A stretch of DNA of 60,954 nt from Anaerolineae bacterium (GTDB taxonomy: Bacteria > Chloroflexota > Anaerolineae > Aggregatilineales > Phototrophicaceae), in contig JACSRP010000067.1 in assembly GCA_014879665.1 (NCBI GenBank), positions 1-60,954 of the forward strand, written 5' to 3'. A model generated the notes under the pieces. That model did no database searches, had not been told where the DNA came from, and worked only from the letters and a program-made list of their open reading frames with translations. The position numbers and the translations under genes are program-made. Positions 33,274-42,606 of the stretch are shown here, piece after piece (within the stretch, counting starts at the first letter, position 1; the number at the start of each line of letters is the position of its first letter).

Positions 33274-35904
33274 ATGAATTTTGATCGGTATACAACCAAA
33301 GCTCAAGAGGCGGTGGCGCGTTCGCAAACGCTGGCGTTGGAATACGGCCACTCGCAAATTGAGCCGGTGCATCTGGCCGTCGCGCTGAATGAGCAAAAAG
33401 CGGGCGTGGTGCCGGAAGTGATCGCTAAGATTGGCGCGCGCCCTGCGGTGGTCTTATCTGACCTGATGGTGATGCTGGAAACCAAGCCGCGCGTTTCCGG
33501 CAGCAATGCCCAACCAACCATCAGCCGCCCGCTTCTGGAAATCTTCAACCGTGCCGAAAAGCAAGCGGCGCAGATGAAAGATGAATATGTGTCTACTGAA
33601 CACCTGCTGATCGCGCTGGTGGAAGATCAGAGCATTGAGCCGCTGCTAAAGCGGCACGGCGTGACCAGAGATGCGATTTTGCAGGCATTGACGACGATAC
33701 GCGGTGGGCAGCGCGTGACCACACAAGACCCTGAAGGCACCTATCAAGCGCTGGAAAAATACGGGCGCGATCTCACCGCGATGGCGCGTCAGGGAAAACT
33801 CGATCCGGTGATCGGGCGTGAAGAGGTGATTCGTCGTGTAGTACAGGTCTTGAGCCGCCGGACTAAGAATAACCCGGTGCTGATCGGGCAGGCTGGCGTG
33901 GGCAAAACCGCCGTCGTGGAAGGGCTGGCGCAGCGTATCATCAAGGGCGATGTGCCGGAAAGCCTACGTGACAAAGTGGTGATCGCGCTGGATATGGGCA
34001 GCCTTGTGGCCGGCGCAAAATTCCGCGGCGAGTTTGAAGAACGCCTAAAAGCTGTGCTGAAAGAAGTTTCCGATAGCAACGGCGGCGTGATCTTATTTTT
34101 AGACGAACTACATACGATTGTCGGCGCAGGCGCGGCGGAAGGCGCGATGGATGCCAGCAATCTGCTCAAACCGATGCTGGCGCGCGGTGAACTGCGGGCT
34201 ATCGGCGCAACCACGCTGGACGAATACCGCAAATATATCGAGAAAGACTCGGCGCTGGAACGCCGTTTTCAGCCGGTGTACGTGGAAGAGCCGAGCGTAG
34301 AAGACACGATCAGCATTTTGCGCGGCTTGAAAGAGCGTTATGAAGTGCATCATGGTGTGCGGATTCAGGATAGCGCCGTCATTGCCGCCGCAACGATGAG
34401 CGCGCGTTATATCACCGATCGTCAGCTTCCCGATAAGGCGATTGACCTGATTGACGAGGCTGCGGCGCGGCTGAAGATGGAAATTGACAGCAAGCCGCAG
34501 ATTCTGGATAACGTCGAGCGTGAAATCATGCAGCTTGAGATCGAGCGCGAGGCGTTGAAGAAAGAGCGCGATGAGGCCTCGATGATGCGGCTGGATGACA
34601 TCGAGGAAGCACTGGCAAATTTGCGCGAACAGTCGGATGCGCTGACCGCTCGCTGGCAAACTGAGAAGGGTGGCATTGAAGCGATTCGTAACGTCAAGTC
34701 GCGGATTGATGAGGCCAAAGTGGAGTTGGAGCAGGCTGAGCGCAATGCCAATTTGGAGACGGCAGCCCGTATTCGCTATGGCACGCTGCCTGATCTGGAG
34801 CAGGAATTGAAGCGCGCAGATGCCGAATTGAGCAATCTTCGCGCCAGCGGCCTGAGTATGCTGCATGAAGAAGTGGATGCCGACATGATCGGGCAGGTGG
34901 TTTCCCGCTGGACGGGCATCCCTGTGACCAGATTGCTAGAGGGCGAACAGCAAAAGCTGCTGCACATGGAAGAACGCCTGCATGATCGGGTGATCGGTCA
35001 GGATGATGCGGTGCGTGCGGTTTCGGCTGCGGTGCGCCGTTCACGGGCGGGCTTGCAAGACCCGGACCGCCCGGTGGGTGTGTTCCTGTTTTTGGGGCCA
35101 ACCGGTGTCGGTAAAACCGAACTGGCCAAGGCGCTGGCGGAATTTCTGTTTGATGACGAAAACGCGATGGTACGTATAGACATGAGCGAATATGGCGAGC
35201 GACACAGTGTCGCTCGCTTGATCGGCGCACCGCCCGGCTACGTAGGCTATGAAGAAGGTGGGCAGTTGACCGAAGCCGTGCGCCGCCGCCCTTACGGCGT
35301 GGTGCTGCTGGATGAAGTCGAAAAAGCGCATCCGGAAGTGTTTAACGTGTTCTTGCAGGTTTTTGATGATGGCCGCCTGACCGATGGGCAGGGGCGAGTC
35401 GTGGACTTTAAGAACACCATCATCATCATGACCAGCAACGTGGGCAGTCCGATCATCAAGGAACGCACCGCCAGCGGCAGCTTCGACAAAGTAGCGACGC
35501 GCAAAGAAATTATGCGTGAATTGGATCAGCAGTTCCGCCCCGAGTTTCTCAACCGGCTGGACGATATCATCCTGTTCACGCCGCTGACTCGCGAAGACAT
35601 GACCCGGATTGTAGACATCCAACTCAAGCGCCTGCAGCGACTGTTGGCAGACCGCCGGATCACGCTGGAACTGACGGAAGAAGCTAAACAGGTGCTGGGT
35701 GACGCCGGTTACGATCCGGTGTTTGGTGCGCGCCCGCTGAAGCGAGCGATTCAAACCGAACTGCAAGACCCGCTGGCGAATGCAATTTTGCACGGTAATT
35801 TTCGTGAAGGCGATCATGTGGTGGTAGATGCTGGCGTGAACGAAGACGGCACGCCCACGCTCACCTTCAGCGCCGAAAGCGTTGGCGAAGTGGTGGAAGA
35901 GTAG
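33274..35904 (+). CDS. clpB: ATP-dependent disaggregase ClpB
   Basis: The 876-residue Hsp100 chaperone threads aggregated proteins through its hexamer with DnaK. The N-domain (residues 1-150) has two Clp repeats. NBD1 has Walker [10 protein letters not shown] (206-214) and Walker [15 protein letters not shown] coiled-coil middle domain (about 400-525) with the 'EIERE...LKKERDE' pattern distinguishes it from ClpA/C. NBD2 has GPTGVGKTE (608-616) and [14 protein letters not shown] 33274 follows GAGGTG. No CIRCE, HAIR or ROSE-type element is seen in the 121 bp upstream. A strong two-way terminator follows. Confidence 0.96.
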   Translation: MNFDRYTTKAQEAVARSQTLALEYGHSQIEPVHLAVALNEQKAGVVPEVIAKIGARPAVVLSDLMVMLETKPRVSGSNAQPTISRPLLEIFNRAEKQAAQMKDEYVSTEHLLIALVEDQSIEPLLKRHGVTRDAILQALTTIRGGQRVTTQDPEGTYQALEKYGRDLTAMARQGKLDPVIGREEVIRRVVQVLSRRTKNNPVLIGQAGVGKTAVVEGLAQRIIKGDVPESLRDKVVIALDMGSLVAGAKFRGEFEERLKAVLKEVSDSNGGVILFLDELHTIVGAGAAEGAMDASNLLKPMLARGELRAIGATTLDEYRKYIEKDSALERRFQPVYVEEPSVEDTISILRGLKERYEVHHGVRIQDSAVIAAATMSARYITDRQLPDKAIDLIDEAAARLKMEIDSKPQILDNVEREIMQLEIEREALKKERDEASMMRLDDIEEALANLREQSDALTARWQTEKGGIEAIRNVKSRIDEAKVELEQAERNANLETAARIRYGTLPDLEQELKRADAELSNLRASGLSMLHEEVDADMIGQVVSRWTGIPVTRLLEGEQQKLLHMEERLHDRVIGQDDAVRAVSAAVRRSRAGLQDPDRPVGVFLFLGPTGVGKTELAKALAEFLFDDENAMVRIDMSEYGERHSVARLIGAPPGYVGYEEGGQLTEAVRRRPYGVVLLDEVEKAHPEVFNVFLQVFDDGRLTDGQGRVVDFKNTIIIMTSNVGSPIIKERTASGSFDKVATRKEIMRELDQQFRPEFLNRLDDIILFTPLTREDMTRIVDIQLKRLQRLLADRRITLELTEEAKQVLGDAGYDPVFGARPLKRAIQTELQDPLANAILHGNFREGDHVVVDAGVNEDGTPTLTFSAESVGEVVEE

Positions 35905-35918
35905 CTCGTTCACTGAAC

Positions 35919-35950
35919 AAAAAGGGCGAGCCAATTGGCTCGCCCTTTTT
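35919..35950. terminator. Bidirectional terminator between clpB and the chelatase gene
   Basis: A perfect 14-bp inverted repeat, AAAAAGGGCGAGCC/GGCTCGCCCTTTTT around AATT, gives a GC stem with a T tract on both strands. It serves clpB (+) and the convergent VWA gene (-). Confidence 0.9.
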
Positions 35951-36932
35951 ACTTTCGGGCTTCGTTAGTTGCCATTTCATGGCGCACAGTTTGCAGCAGC
36001 ATCTCGGCGCGCATTTGCCCTAAAGTATAGCAGGGGCCGCCTAGTCGGTCTGCCAGTTTTTGCGCCAACCCCTGATCAAAAGCGATATGTTCCATATTGA
36101 TAGTCACAGTCTTGATGTGATCATCCTTGAACAGTCCGGCGATTTGCCCTGCTTCTTCCTGCGGCGGTCTGCTGCCTACAGATACATTTCCGGCGCCATC
36201 GGTCAGCAAAATGACCAGCGGCACAATATCAGGATGGGTGCGCTTCTCTTTCAGCACGGTTTCATAGGCCAGCATCAACCCAGCGGAAAGCGGCGTTTTG
36301 CCGCCCACCGGAATATTGACCAGCGCGGTCTTAGCAAGCTGTACGGAATTGGTGGGCGGAAGCACAGTCTGCGCGCGATCTTTCTGGAACACGATCAGCC
36401 CCACGCGATCACGGCGTTGATAGGCGTCGGTCAGCAGCGACATGATCGCGCCTTTAGTGGCGGTCATGCGCTCGCTAACTGCCATGCTCCACGAGGCATC
36501 TACAACGAATAACACCAGATTGGCAGTACGCTTTACGCGCACTTTGCGCTGTAAATCAACCTTTTTCAGGGCATAAGCCATGCCCGTTTGCGCCTTCTGG
36601 TCTTCACGTTCGCGCTGAAAGGGTGCCGCCGCGCGCAGTGTGGCATCGAAGGCGATGTCATCGGTACGCCCATTGGCGGGGCGCGCCTGAATGTAACGCC
36701 CCCGCTTACGGTCGGTTTTGGTGTGCGAGCGCCGCCCGGACTGCTTCCGTGTCAACTGGTCAATCTGCGTCTGAATTTTGCGAGGCGCAAATTCCTGCCC
36801 GGACTCAGCCTTCTTGCCGCCTTCCCACCAATAGGAATCGCGGTTGTCAAAGACCGACTGCGGGCCGGGATCGGTCTGCCCGTAATCCGGTGTTTCCTGA
36901 TCGCTAGCGTTACTCAGGGAAGAACTTTTTTT
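35949..36932 (-). CDS. chlD: VWA (ChlD-like) half of a chelatase, reached by -1 frameshift
   Basis: From 36932 this frame is open to the stop at 35949 but has no ATG. The first start-like codon (TTG 36755, TRKQSGRRS) lies inside the linker, so the frame is best read as the second half of the ChlI-like gene, entered by a -1 shift at the A9 tract (36926-36934). The fused product would be 692 residues. This half has an acidic/aromatic linker (DNRDSYWWEGGKK), a basic RGRYIQARP segment and a von Willebrand A domain with the MIDAS motif DASWSMA, GGKTPLSAG and a LLTDG strand. Fused ATPase-VWA proteins are known as putative Mg/Co-chelatase subunits. No bch or cob genes are nearby, so the metal is unknown. 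Confidence 0.8.
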   Translation of the reverse strand, partial: KKSSSLSNASDQETPDYGQTDPGPQSVFDNRDSYWWEGGKKAESGQEFAPRKIQTQIDQLTRKQSGRRSHTKTDRKRGRYIQARPANGRTDDIAFDATLRAAAPFQREREDQKAQTGMAYALKKVDLQRKVRVKRTANLVLFVVDASWSMAVSERMTATKGAIMSLLTDAYQRRDRVGLIVFQKDRAQTVLPPTNSVQLAKTALVNIPVGGKTPLSAGLMLAYETVLKEKRTHPDIVPLVILLTDGAGNVSVGSRPPQEEAGQIAGLFKDDHIKTVTINMEHIAFDQGLAQKLADRLGGPCYTLGQMRAEMLLQTVRHEMATNEARK

Positions 36933-38026
36933 TTAGCGGATTGTTCTTCGCTTTGCTCGTCACTCTGCTCGATATCGTCGCCTTCGCCCCATTCACTTTC
37001 GACTTGATCCAGCTTGCTTGACATCTCGCCCATGTTCACCTGCGCGTCGGTGAACGGCCCGCGCTTCAAACGGTGAGGGATAGCCAGTTCAAAGGCTAGC
37101 AGAATATCTTCGCGGGTGATGCGATCCCGTCCTTCAAACGCGGCATTGGCGCGCGCGCCCTTCAGGATGACGATATCGGCGCGATGGCCGTCAATATGCA
37201 GGCTGCTGGTCAGGGTGGCGATGCTGAAAAGATCACGTTTGCTGTAGCCTACGTTATCTACAGCCTGCCGCGCCTGCATGATGCGATCTGCCAGCGTCTT
37301 TTCTTCCGGCGCCCAGTAGCGTTTGAATCCATCCGAGTCGCTTTCATAGGCAATATGTCGCTGCACGATCTCCATGCGCTCGGCAGTATCGCTAATGCCG
37401 CGCACTTCAACCGAGAAGGCAAAACGATCTAACAGCTGCGGGCGTAGATCGCCTTCTTCTGGGTTCATGGTACCGATCAAGATGAAACGGGCAGGATGGC
37501 TGAAGCTGATGCCTTCGCGCTCGACCACGTTTACACCCATTGCCGCCGAGTCCAGCAGCAGGTCAACCACATGGTCATCTAACAGGTTCACTTCATCTAC
37601 ATACAAAATACCGCGATTGGCTGCCGCCAGCACACCGGGATCAAAATGGCGTTCGCCTTTCTGAATCGCCTTCTCAATATCCAGCGTGCCAACCACGCGG
37701 TCTTCAGTCGCGCTCACCGGTAGGTCAATGAATGGGATTTTGCGCGGGCTGATGTGTAATGTTTCGCCCGCTTCAGCGCGCTCTCGAATGACATCTGACC
37801 ACGTATCGGGATGTTCGGGGTCGTCATTGAACGGCGATTCAGTGAATACGTCCATTTCTGGCAGCAGGGCTGCCAGCGCACGCGCCGCCGTGCTTTTGCC
37901 GGTTCCGCGTTCGCCGCGAATCAATACGCCGCCAATGCGGGCATCAATCGCGTTCAGAATTAACGCTCGTTTCATTTGTTTCTGGCCGACAATGGCCGTA
38001 AAGGGGTATATAGGTCGTTTCGCCAT
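36914..38026 (-). CDS. chlI: AAA+ ChlI-like chelatase ATPase, zero-frame product
   Basis: The 370-residue zero-frame product is a MoxR/ChlI-type AAA+ ATPase: Walker A in IRGERGTGKSTAARAL (about residue 35), Walker B in RGILYVDEVNLLDD (about 140), sensor 1 in LIGTMNPEEG, and the arginine finger in LLDRF. It ends with an acidic tail (DEQSEEQSAKKK) followed by VLP and stop. The Lys triplet is encoded by nine A residues. Slipping back one base there reads on into the VWA frame without interruption. Published work reports that single chlD genes in many prokaryotes yield both small and medium chelatase subunits by such frameshifting; this locus fits that layout. Confidence 0.85.
   Translation of the reverse strand: MAKRPIYPFTAIVGQKQMKRALILNAIDARIGGVLIRGERGTGKSTAARALAALLPEMDVFTESPFNDDPEHPDTWSDVIRERAEAGETLHISPRKIPFIDLPVSATEDRVVGTLDIEKAIQKGERHFDPGVLAAANRGILYVDEVNLLDDHVVDLLLDSAAMGVNVVEREGISFSHPARFILIGTMNPEEGDLRPQLLDRFAFSVEVRGISDTAERMEIVQRHIAYESDSDGFKRYWAPEEKTLADRIMQARQAVDNVGYSKRDLFSIATLTSSLHIDGHRADIVILKGARANAAFEGRDRITREDILLAFELAIPHRLKRGPFTDAQVNMGEMSSKLDQVESEWGEGDDIEQSDEQSEEQSAKKKVLP
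36926..36934 (-). other. A9 slippery tract: -1 frameshift site
   Basis: On the minus strand the zero frame reads GCT-AAA-AAA-AAA-GTT-CTT-CCC-TGA. A -1 slip reads AAA-AAA-AAA-AGT-TCT-TCC-CTG-AGT and opens the VWA frame, which itself begins right after a TAA just before the A run. The tract suits ribosomal or transcriptional slippage. A sequencing error in the homopolymer is the alternative. Confidence 0.7.
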
Positions 38027-38177
38027 AATCAGTTGTGTGTCTTTCGTCTTGGGGGTGCTAACGCTTGCATTATAGCAGAAACATGCAAGCCTACGGCAAT
38101 GATGCCATTAGACCAGATTGGTCTATTTTTGCCCAACTGCACTGTTTACAGGAATTCTTCACGAATCTTTCGCTTGT

Positions 38178-38205
38178 TTGTTAAGAAATCGCGCTATGAT
38201 ATACT
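38178..38205 (+). promoter_or_regulatory. Promoter of the Roadblock-V4R operon
   Basis: TTGTTA (38178-38183), a 16-nt spacer and TATACT (38200-38205) preceded by TGA form a sigma-70 promoter with an extended -10. The leader to the start at 38278 contains a 5-bp hairpin CCGCG/CGCGG at 38223-38238. Confidence 0.6.
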
Positions 38206-38277
38206 GTAACTTTGGGTTATATCCGCGTTTTTGCGCGGTGTTCTGCTTGCTTCACCATCGTTTACAGGAGTATTTCG

Positions 38278-38649
38278 TTGGCTAAATCACGCACAGAGCA
38301 ACTGGTCGCGCGGCTGCGCGATTTGCAGGCAAGTTCTGGTGAAGTCGAAGCCGCAGCCATCGTCAGCGTTGATGGCTTGAGCATTGCTTCTTCTCTGCCG
38401 GTTGCTACAGAAGAAGATCGTGTTAGCGCCATGTCTGCGGCCATGCTGTCGCTTGGTGAGCGTATTTCTACCGAGTTGGGACGCGGCGCTCTGGAACAGG
38501 TTTTTGTGAAAGGCGAAAACGGATACGTCATCCTCACTGCTGTTGGCGAAGAAGCCGTTCTCACCGTGCTGGCGCGCAAAGAGGCAAGGCTTGGCCTGAT
38601 CTTCCTCGATGTGGCGCGAACGGTGCAAGACCTGAAGCAGCTTATTTAG
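38278..38649 (+). CDS. Roadblock/LC7-domain protein
   Basis: The 123-residue protein uses a TTG start at 38278 placed 7 nt after AGGAG; the open frame upstream lies in the promoter leader. The pattern ARLRDLQASSGEVEAAAIVSVDGLSIASSLP ... VSAMSAAMLSLGERISTELG ... GYVILTAVGEEAVLTVLARKEARLGLIFLD is that of Roadblock/LC7 (MglB-like) domains, which dimerise and regulate small GTPases. No MglA-type GTPase is adjacent. It is followed 23 nt later by a V4R-domain gene, a pairing that suggests a joint signalling role. Confidence 0.85.
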   Translation: MAKSRTEQLVARLRDLQASSGEVEAAAIVSVDGLSIASSLPVATEEDRVSAMSAAMLSLGERISTELGRGALEQVFVKGENGYVILTAVGEEAVLTVLARKEARLGLIFLDVARTVQDLKQLI

Positions 38650-38672
38650 GCGCGCGGGCATAGTCTCGCCTC

Positions 38673-39317
38673 ATGCTTGTGACGCCCCCGAGTTCGACTC
38701 TTAGCGCCCGTAAAAGCGGTTTGTATTATCCGAACCGCTTTGGGCGTATTTTGTTCCTCGCCCTGAAAGAAGTTATGGGCGAACATGGGCTTGAAGCTAC
38801 GCTTGAACTCGCCAATCTGCGCGCTTTAGCCAACCCCCTCCCACCGGATGATCTAGAACGCACTATAGATTTTGCCGCGCTCTCGGCGCTTAATCTGGCC
38901 TTGGACGAAATGTACGGGGGGCGCGGCGGGCGGGGTATGGCGCTGCGCGCAGGGCGAGCATGGTTAGTCAAAGGCATGAACCGTTTCGGGGCGTTATCCG
39001 GCGTGACGGATCCGGCTTTTCGTGCGCAGCCCATTGAAGAACGTTTGCATGCGGCGTTCAAAGGACTGGCCGCAGCATTTACCAGCTTCAGTGATCAGAA
39101 ATGTTCGCTTGAGGAAACGCCGGCCAGCCACCGGTTTATTGTGGAAAACAGCGCCATGTGCTGGGGGCAGGAAGCCGAACGCCCGATTTGTCACCCCATT
39201 GTTGGCTTACTTCAAGAAACCGCGCGTTACGCTTCTAATGGTCGTGATTTCACCGTGCGCGAAATTCAATGCCGCGCCGCCGGCGCTGAACACTGCGTTT
39301 TTGTTGTCAATCGGTAG
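38673..39317 (+). CDS. V4R (4-vinyl reductase) domain protein
   Basis: The 214-residue protein ends with a V4R-type module: NSAMCWGQEAERPICHPIVGLLQETARYASNGRDFTVREIQCRAAGAEHCVFVV, containing the conserved Cys and the terminal CRAxGAxxCxF pattern (quoted here in parts of the span near residues 155-212). V4R domains bind small hydrophobic ligands or metals and occur in sensory proteins and in BchJ. The N-terminal half is helical (LYYPNRFGRILFLALKEVMG). With the upstream Roadblock gene it forms a two-gene operon. No bacteriochlorophyll genes are seen, so a sensory role is more likely than chlorophyll synthesis. Confidence 0.75.
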   Translation: MLVTPPSSTLSARKSGLYYPNRFGRILFLALKEVMGEHGLEATLELANLRALANPLPPDDLERTIDFAALSALNLALDEMYGGRGGRGMALRAGRAWLVKGMNRFGALSGVTDPAFRAQPIEERLHAAFKGLAAAFTSFSDQKCSLEETPASHRFIVENSAMCWGQEAERPICHPIVGLLQETARYASNGRDFTVREIQCRAAGAEHCVFVVNR

Positions 39318-39416
39318 TTCGTCTAGGCATTACGCTCAATATCAGGCTGTCAGACCGGTTCAGTGAACAACTGAACTGTGTGATTTTTATTGTGTCTTAA
39401 CTGAGGACTTCTCCAC

Positions 39417-42413
39417 ATGCACTCTCTTCGTCGAATCGGACTTGTCGTCGGGCTTTTCCTATCTGCTTTAATCTGGCTTCAAGTCACTGGCACAGTAGCC
39501 CAGGACACCCCCTTCAACCCTATTATTGATAGGGTTGAAGTATTTAATGACTTCAGTGATCCCTCAATTATTCTTCAGCGAATTTATTTTCGCGATCCCG
39601 ATGCGAATACAAATCTGGTTGACTTTGATATTGTGGCAACCACTGCCTCAGGCATTCAGGCCAGTGATGGGTCAATCACGCCCACTGCCACCCAGATGAC
39701 GCTCAACTATCATGAAGGTCGTTGGAACTGTGGTACGGGCGTTTACAGCGTTACGCTAAGCGTACGCATGCTTGATCGATCCGGCAATGAAAGCAATACC
39801 GTTGAATATACGATGCAGTGCGGCCAGCCAAATGACTTTGTTGTACAGGGGGCGAGCGCTTCTGGCGGCCGGGTAGATTGCATCGTATCAACCAACACAA
39901 CCATCAATGCCCGTTTGGAGCCTAGTACATCCGCCGATCCCCTGCAAAACGGATTGCAACCCGGTGATTATAACGGTGTTGCCGTTACAACCGGCAGCGA
40001 TGGCTTTCGGTGGTATCAACTCGATTTTGGCTTCTGGGTGCGTGAAGATATCGTTCGCCTTTCATCAGGCTGTGCAAGCTTGGGCAACCCACCAACCAGT
40101 ACTCCGCGGCCAGCCCCGACTAGCCCGCCAACGCCGGTTCCCGCAACTGAAATACCGGCTGCCAGCAATACATCTTCATTAAATGAGTTCTGCGCTTCAT
40201 TCATTGATGGCTTGATTCTGGCACGAGATCAGTACACCACAGACTCGACCATTCTTGCCGGCTACGAGGTTGGCGTCGCGATGAATGATGCATTTCTTTG
40301 CTCTATGGACGTGACCTGCGAGGGAATAACCGCCGCAAGCGAACTTCTGGAGCAACGATATTATTACGATATGTCTTCTGAAGAAGGCATCGCGATGGTA
40401 AACGCGGCGCTTAACGAACTTGCAGTCTGTTTCCCTGAAGCGGCGGCGCTCGTGGATAGCAGCTTTGCCCCGGCTGAAGCGCCAGCGTTTACCGAAGATA
40501 CTTTGCTTGTCATTCTGGATTCACCAACCCCTGCGTTCGTAGCGCTGAACTTAGAGGGGGAGCAGTTGCATCGTTATGACCTTGGAGATGATATCCTGAG
40601 CGTTACCGATCCTGTTTGGTCACCCGATGGTGAATATATCGCCTTTACCGGTCAGACGACGGACGGGCAGACCCATATTTTCGTGATGTTTACCGATGGC
40701 ACAGGCCTGCGTAATTTGACGCGGGAAATGACCTATTCCCGTAACACGAAGCCCGCATGGTCGCCCGACAGCCAGCAAATCGCTTTTATTTCGGATAATG
40801 GCTCAAGCGCGGATTTGTATCTTGTCTCTTTGAGCGGGCCATTCCGGCAGCTTACCCGTGACGCTTCTGTAAGCGGCGTCACATGGTCTCCCGACGGCGG
40901 GGCAGTCGCTTTTTCAGCGAATACCTCCACCAGCGCCGGTGAGGATATTTTCATCAGAATGCTGGAGGACAGGCGAATTGATTTTCTCGCCCGTACTGCG
41001 GGAGACGACTTCGATCCGGTGTGGTCACCGGATGGCCGTAGGATCGCTTTCACGTCAAATCGCGACGGCACAAATCGAATCTATGTGATGAATTCAGACG
41101 GAACGAACCAGACGCGCGTTTCGCCCGGAGATGCTTTCGCATTGAATCCAACGTGGTCGCCGGATGGAAGCCAGATCGCTTTCGATCTGCAACGGAGCGG
41201 CCAGAACACCAATGTTTATTATGCAAACCTTGACGGGTCAAATCTTCAGTGGCTTCCCTCTATCGATTATATTTACTCCCTGCCAGCATGGCATCCAGAC
41301 GGCCTCGATCATTTGGAGGTTGTCTTTAATTTCGAGAGTATCCCGACCAGCACGCCGTATCCCACCCTCGTGCCGCCAACCAGTACTCCCCTGCCGCCCA
41401 CTATAATCGTACAAGATCTTCCTACGACGGCTATCCATAACGGCAACGCTTCCCAATTAAGTCTGATAGGAACAATTCCGCTGCCGGTGAGCATGGACAT
41501 CGCTGGCATCAGCGCGGATCGCAGCTTGCTGGTCATTGGTGGCAGCGTAATTGGCAGCCCTCAGCAGCTTTATGCTTATGATTTGATCAACTTACGCCTG
41601 ATTGAACTGCCGAACGCAGAGGGCTACAACGAATTTACGCAACCTGAAATTGCCATCAGCCCGGATGGCAGCTATATCGCCTATCCGAATGGCAGTACCG
41701 TAACGGTCTACGGCACCGCCGAACGGCGCGTCGTCGCCACGCTGCGTGGTCATACCGAGACCGTTCAAACCGTCGCGTTTAGCCCTACCGGTCTCACGAT
41801 GGCGACCGCCGGATCGGATGAAGCGATCAATCTGTGGGAAGTGGGATCATGGATGCTGAGCCGGAGTTTTCAGCGCAGTGACCTGCTGGATTTGCGCGCG
41901 GACAGCGTGTATTCACTGGCCTTCAGCCCCAACGGGCAGGCGCTGCTGGCAGGCACCTATGCTAATGTTGATCTGTGGGACGTGGCATCTGGACAACTGG
42001 TTGGCAGCATGGGGTCAAGCGTCCGAAGCGGCGTCATCGCGGTGACCTTTGGCAGGACATCACGGATTATGATTTCGCCTGCCGCCGCTGCCCTCGTCGG
42101 GCTGACCGAACAGGGTGTCTTTACAGGGGGCAGTTGGAGCGGCAGCGTGGTGGATGTGTGGAACTTGCAAAACGGGAACGTCACAGCCGAGTTCACAGTA
42201 GATGACACCACCCATTTCGATGTGAACGAAGGCGCTAACCTTCTTGTGACCGAAGATTCGGGCGGTTTCAACGTGTACAGCTTCTTCACCACCGAACGCC
42301 TCTTCACAGGGACAGGATCGTATTCGTATCCCACCAGAGTCTACTTCGCCCGCAACGACACGCTGCTGGTAGTTGTAAAAGAGAACGAAATTCAATTGTG
42401 GGGCGTGCAGTAG
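39417..42413 (+). CDS. Exported multi-domain beta-propeller protein (SH3 + TolB-like + WD40)
   Basis: The 998-residue protein has a signal peptide (MHSLRRIGLVVGLFLSALIW...VAQD). A beta-sandwich region follows (about 30-145), then an SH3-like module ending WYQLDFGFWVRED, and a Thr/Pro linker (PPTSTPRPAPTSPPTPVPA). A helical domain with four Cys (about 255-345) precedes a TolB-type propeller with WSPDGEYIAF-like repeats (about 360-635). After a second Pro-rich linker comes a WD40-like propeller (LRGHTETVQTVAFSPTG). It is probably extracellular or anchored and binds protein or glycan partners. No catalytic residues are visible. A long hairpin follows its stop. Confidence 0.85.
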   Translation: MHSLRRIGLVVGLFLSALIWLQVTGTVAQDTPFNPIIDRVEVFNDFSDPSIILQRIYFRDPDANTNLVDFDIVATTASGIQASDGSITPTATQMTLNYHEGRWNCGTGVYSVTLSVRMLDRSGNESNTVEYTMQCGQPNDFVVQGASASGGRVDCIVSTNTTINARLEPSTSADPLQNGLQPGDYNGVAVTTGSDGFRWYQLDFGFWVREDIVRLSSGCASLGNPPTSTPRPAPTSPPTPVPATEIPAASNTSSLNEFCASFIDGLILARDQYTTDSTILAGYEVGVAMNDAFLCSMDVTCEGITAASELLEQRYYYDMSSEEGIAMVNAALNELAVCFPEAAALVDSSFAPAEAPAFTEDTLLVILDSPTPAFVALNLEGEQLHRYDLGDDILSVTDPVWSPDGEYIAFTGQTTDGQTHIFVMFTDGTGLRNLTREMTYSRNTKPAWSPDSQQIAFISDNGSSADLYLVSLSGPFRQLTRDASVSGVTWSPDGGAVAFSANTSTSAGEDIFIRMLEDRRIDFLARTAGDDFDPVWSPDGRRIAFTSNRDGTNRIYVMNSDGTNQTRVSPGDAFALNPTWSPDGSQIAFDLQRSGQNTNVYYANLDGSNLQWLPSIDYIYSLPAWHPDGLDHLEVVFNFESIPTSTPYPTLVPPTSTPLPPTIIVQDLPTTAIHNGNASQLSLIGTIPLPVSMDIAGISADRSLLVIGGSVIGSPQQLYAYDLINLRLIELPNAEGYNEFTQPEIAISPDGSYIAYPNGSTVTVYGTAERRVVATLRGHTETVQTVAFSPTGLTMATAGSDEAINLWEVGSWMLSRSFQRSDLLDLRADSVYSLAFSPNGQALLAGTYANVDLWDVASGQLVGSMGSSVRSGVIAVTFGRTSRIMISPAAAALVGLTEQGVFTGGSWSGSVVDVWNLQNGNVTAEFTVDDTTHFDVNEGANLLVTEDSGGFNVYSFFTTERLFTGTGSYSYPTRVYFARNDTLLVVVKENEIQLWGVQ

Positions 42414-42478
42414 GTAAACCCATTGATGAAGCACAGTGTGACCCTTTGATCACACTGCGCTTCATCAGATCAGTTTAC
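42414..42478. terminator. Long hairpin after the propeller gene
   Basis: An 18-bp stem with a single mismatch, TGATGAAGCACAGTGTGA (42424-42441) and its complement at 42450-42467, closes an 8-nt loop. It is extended by GTAAAC (42414) / GTTTAC (42473). It has no T tract, so it may stop transcription weakly, protect the 3' end or form a cruciform. Confidence 0.55.
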
Positions 42479-42606
42479 GCAGGCTGAAGCCATAAAAGAT
42501 CGTAAAAATCCTCATTGCCCTTTCTCATCTCTAGTTCACCCCGATTGCGTTGAAATAAAATTGGCATTATGCTGTGCTATACGTCCGGTTGTTTCGGGGA
42601 AATATC

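Noticed and set aside
34694..35230. 178-codon minus-strand open frame within clpB
   Set aside because: It is antisense to highly conserved ClpB coding sequence and its composition (Pro/Arg/His/Ser-rich) is typical of a shadow frame.
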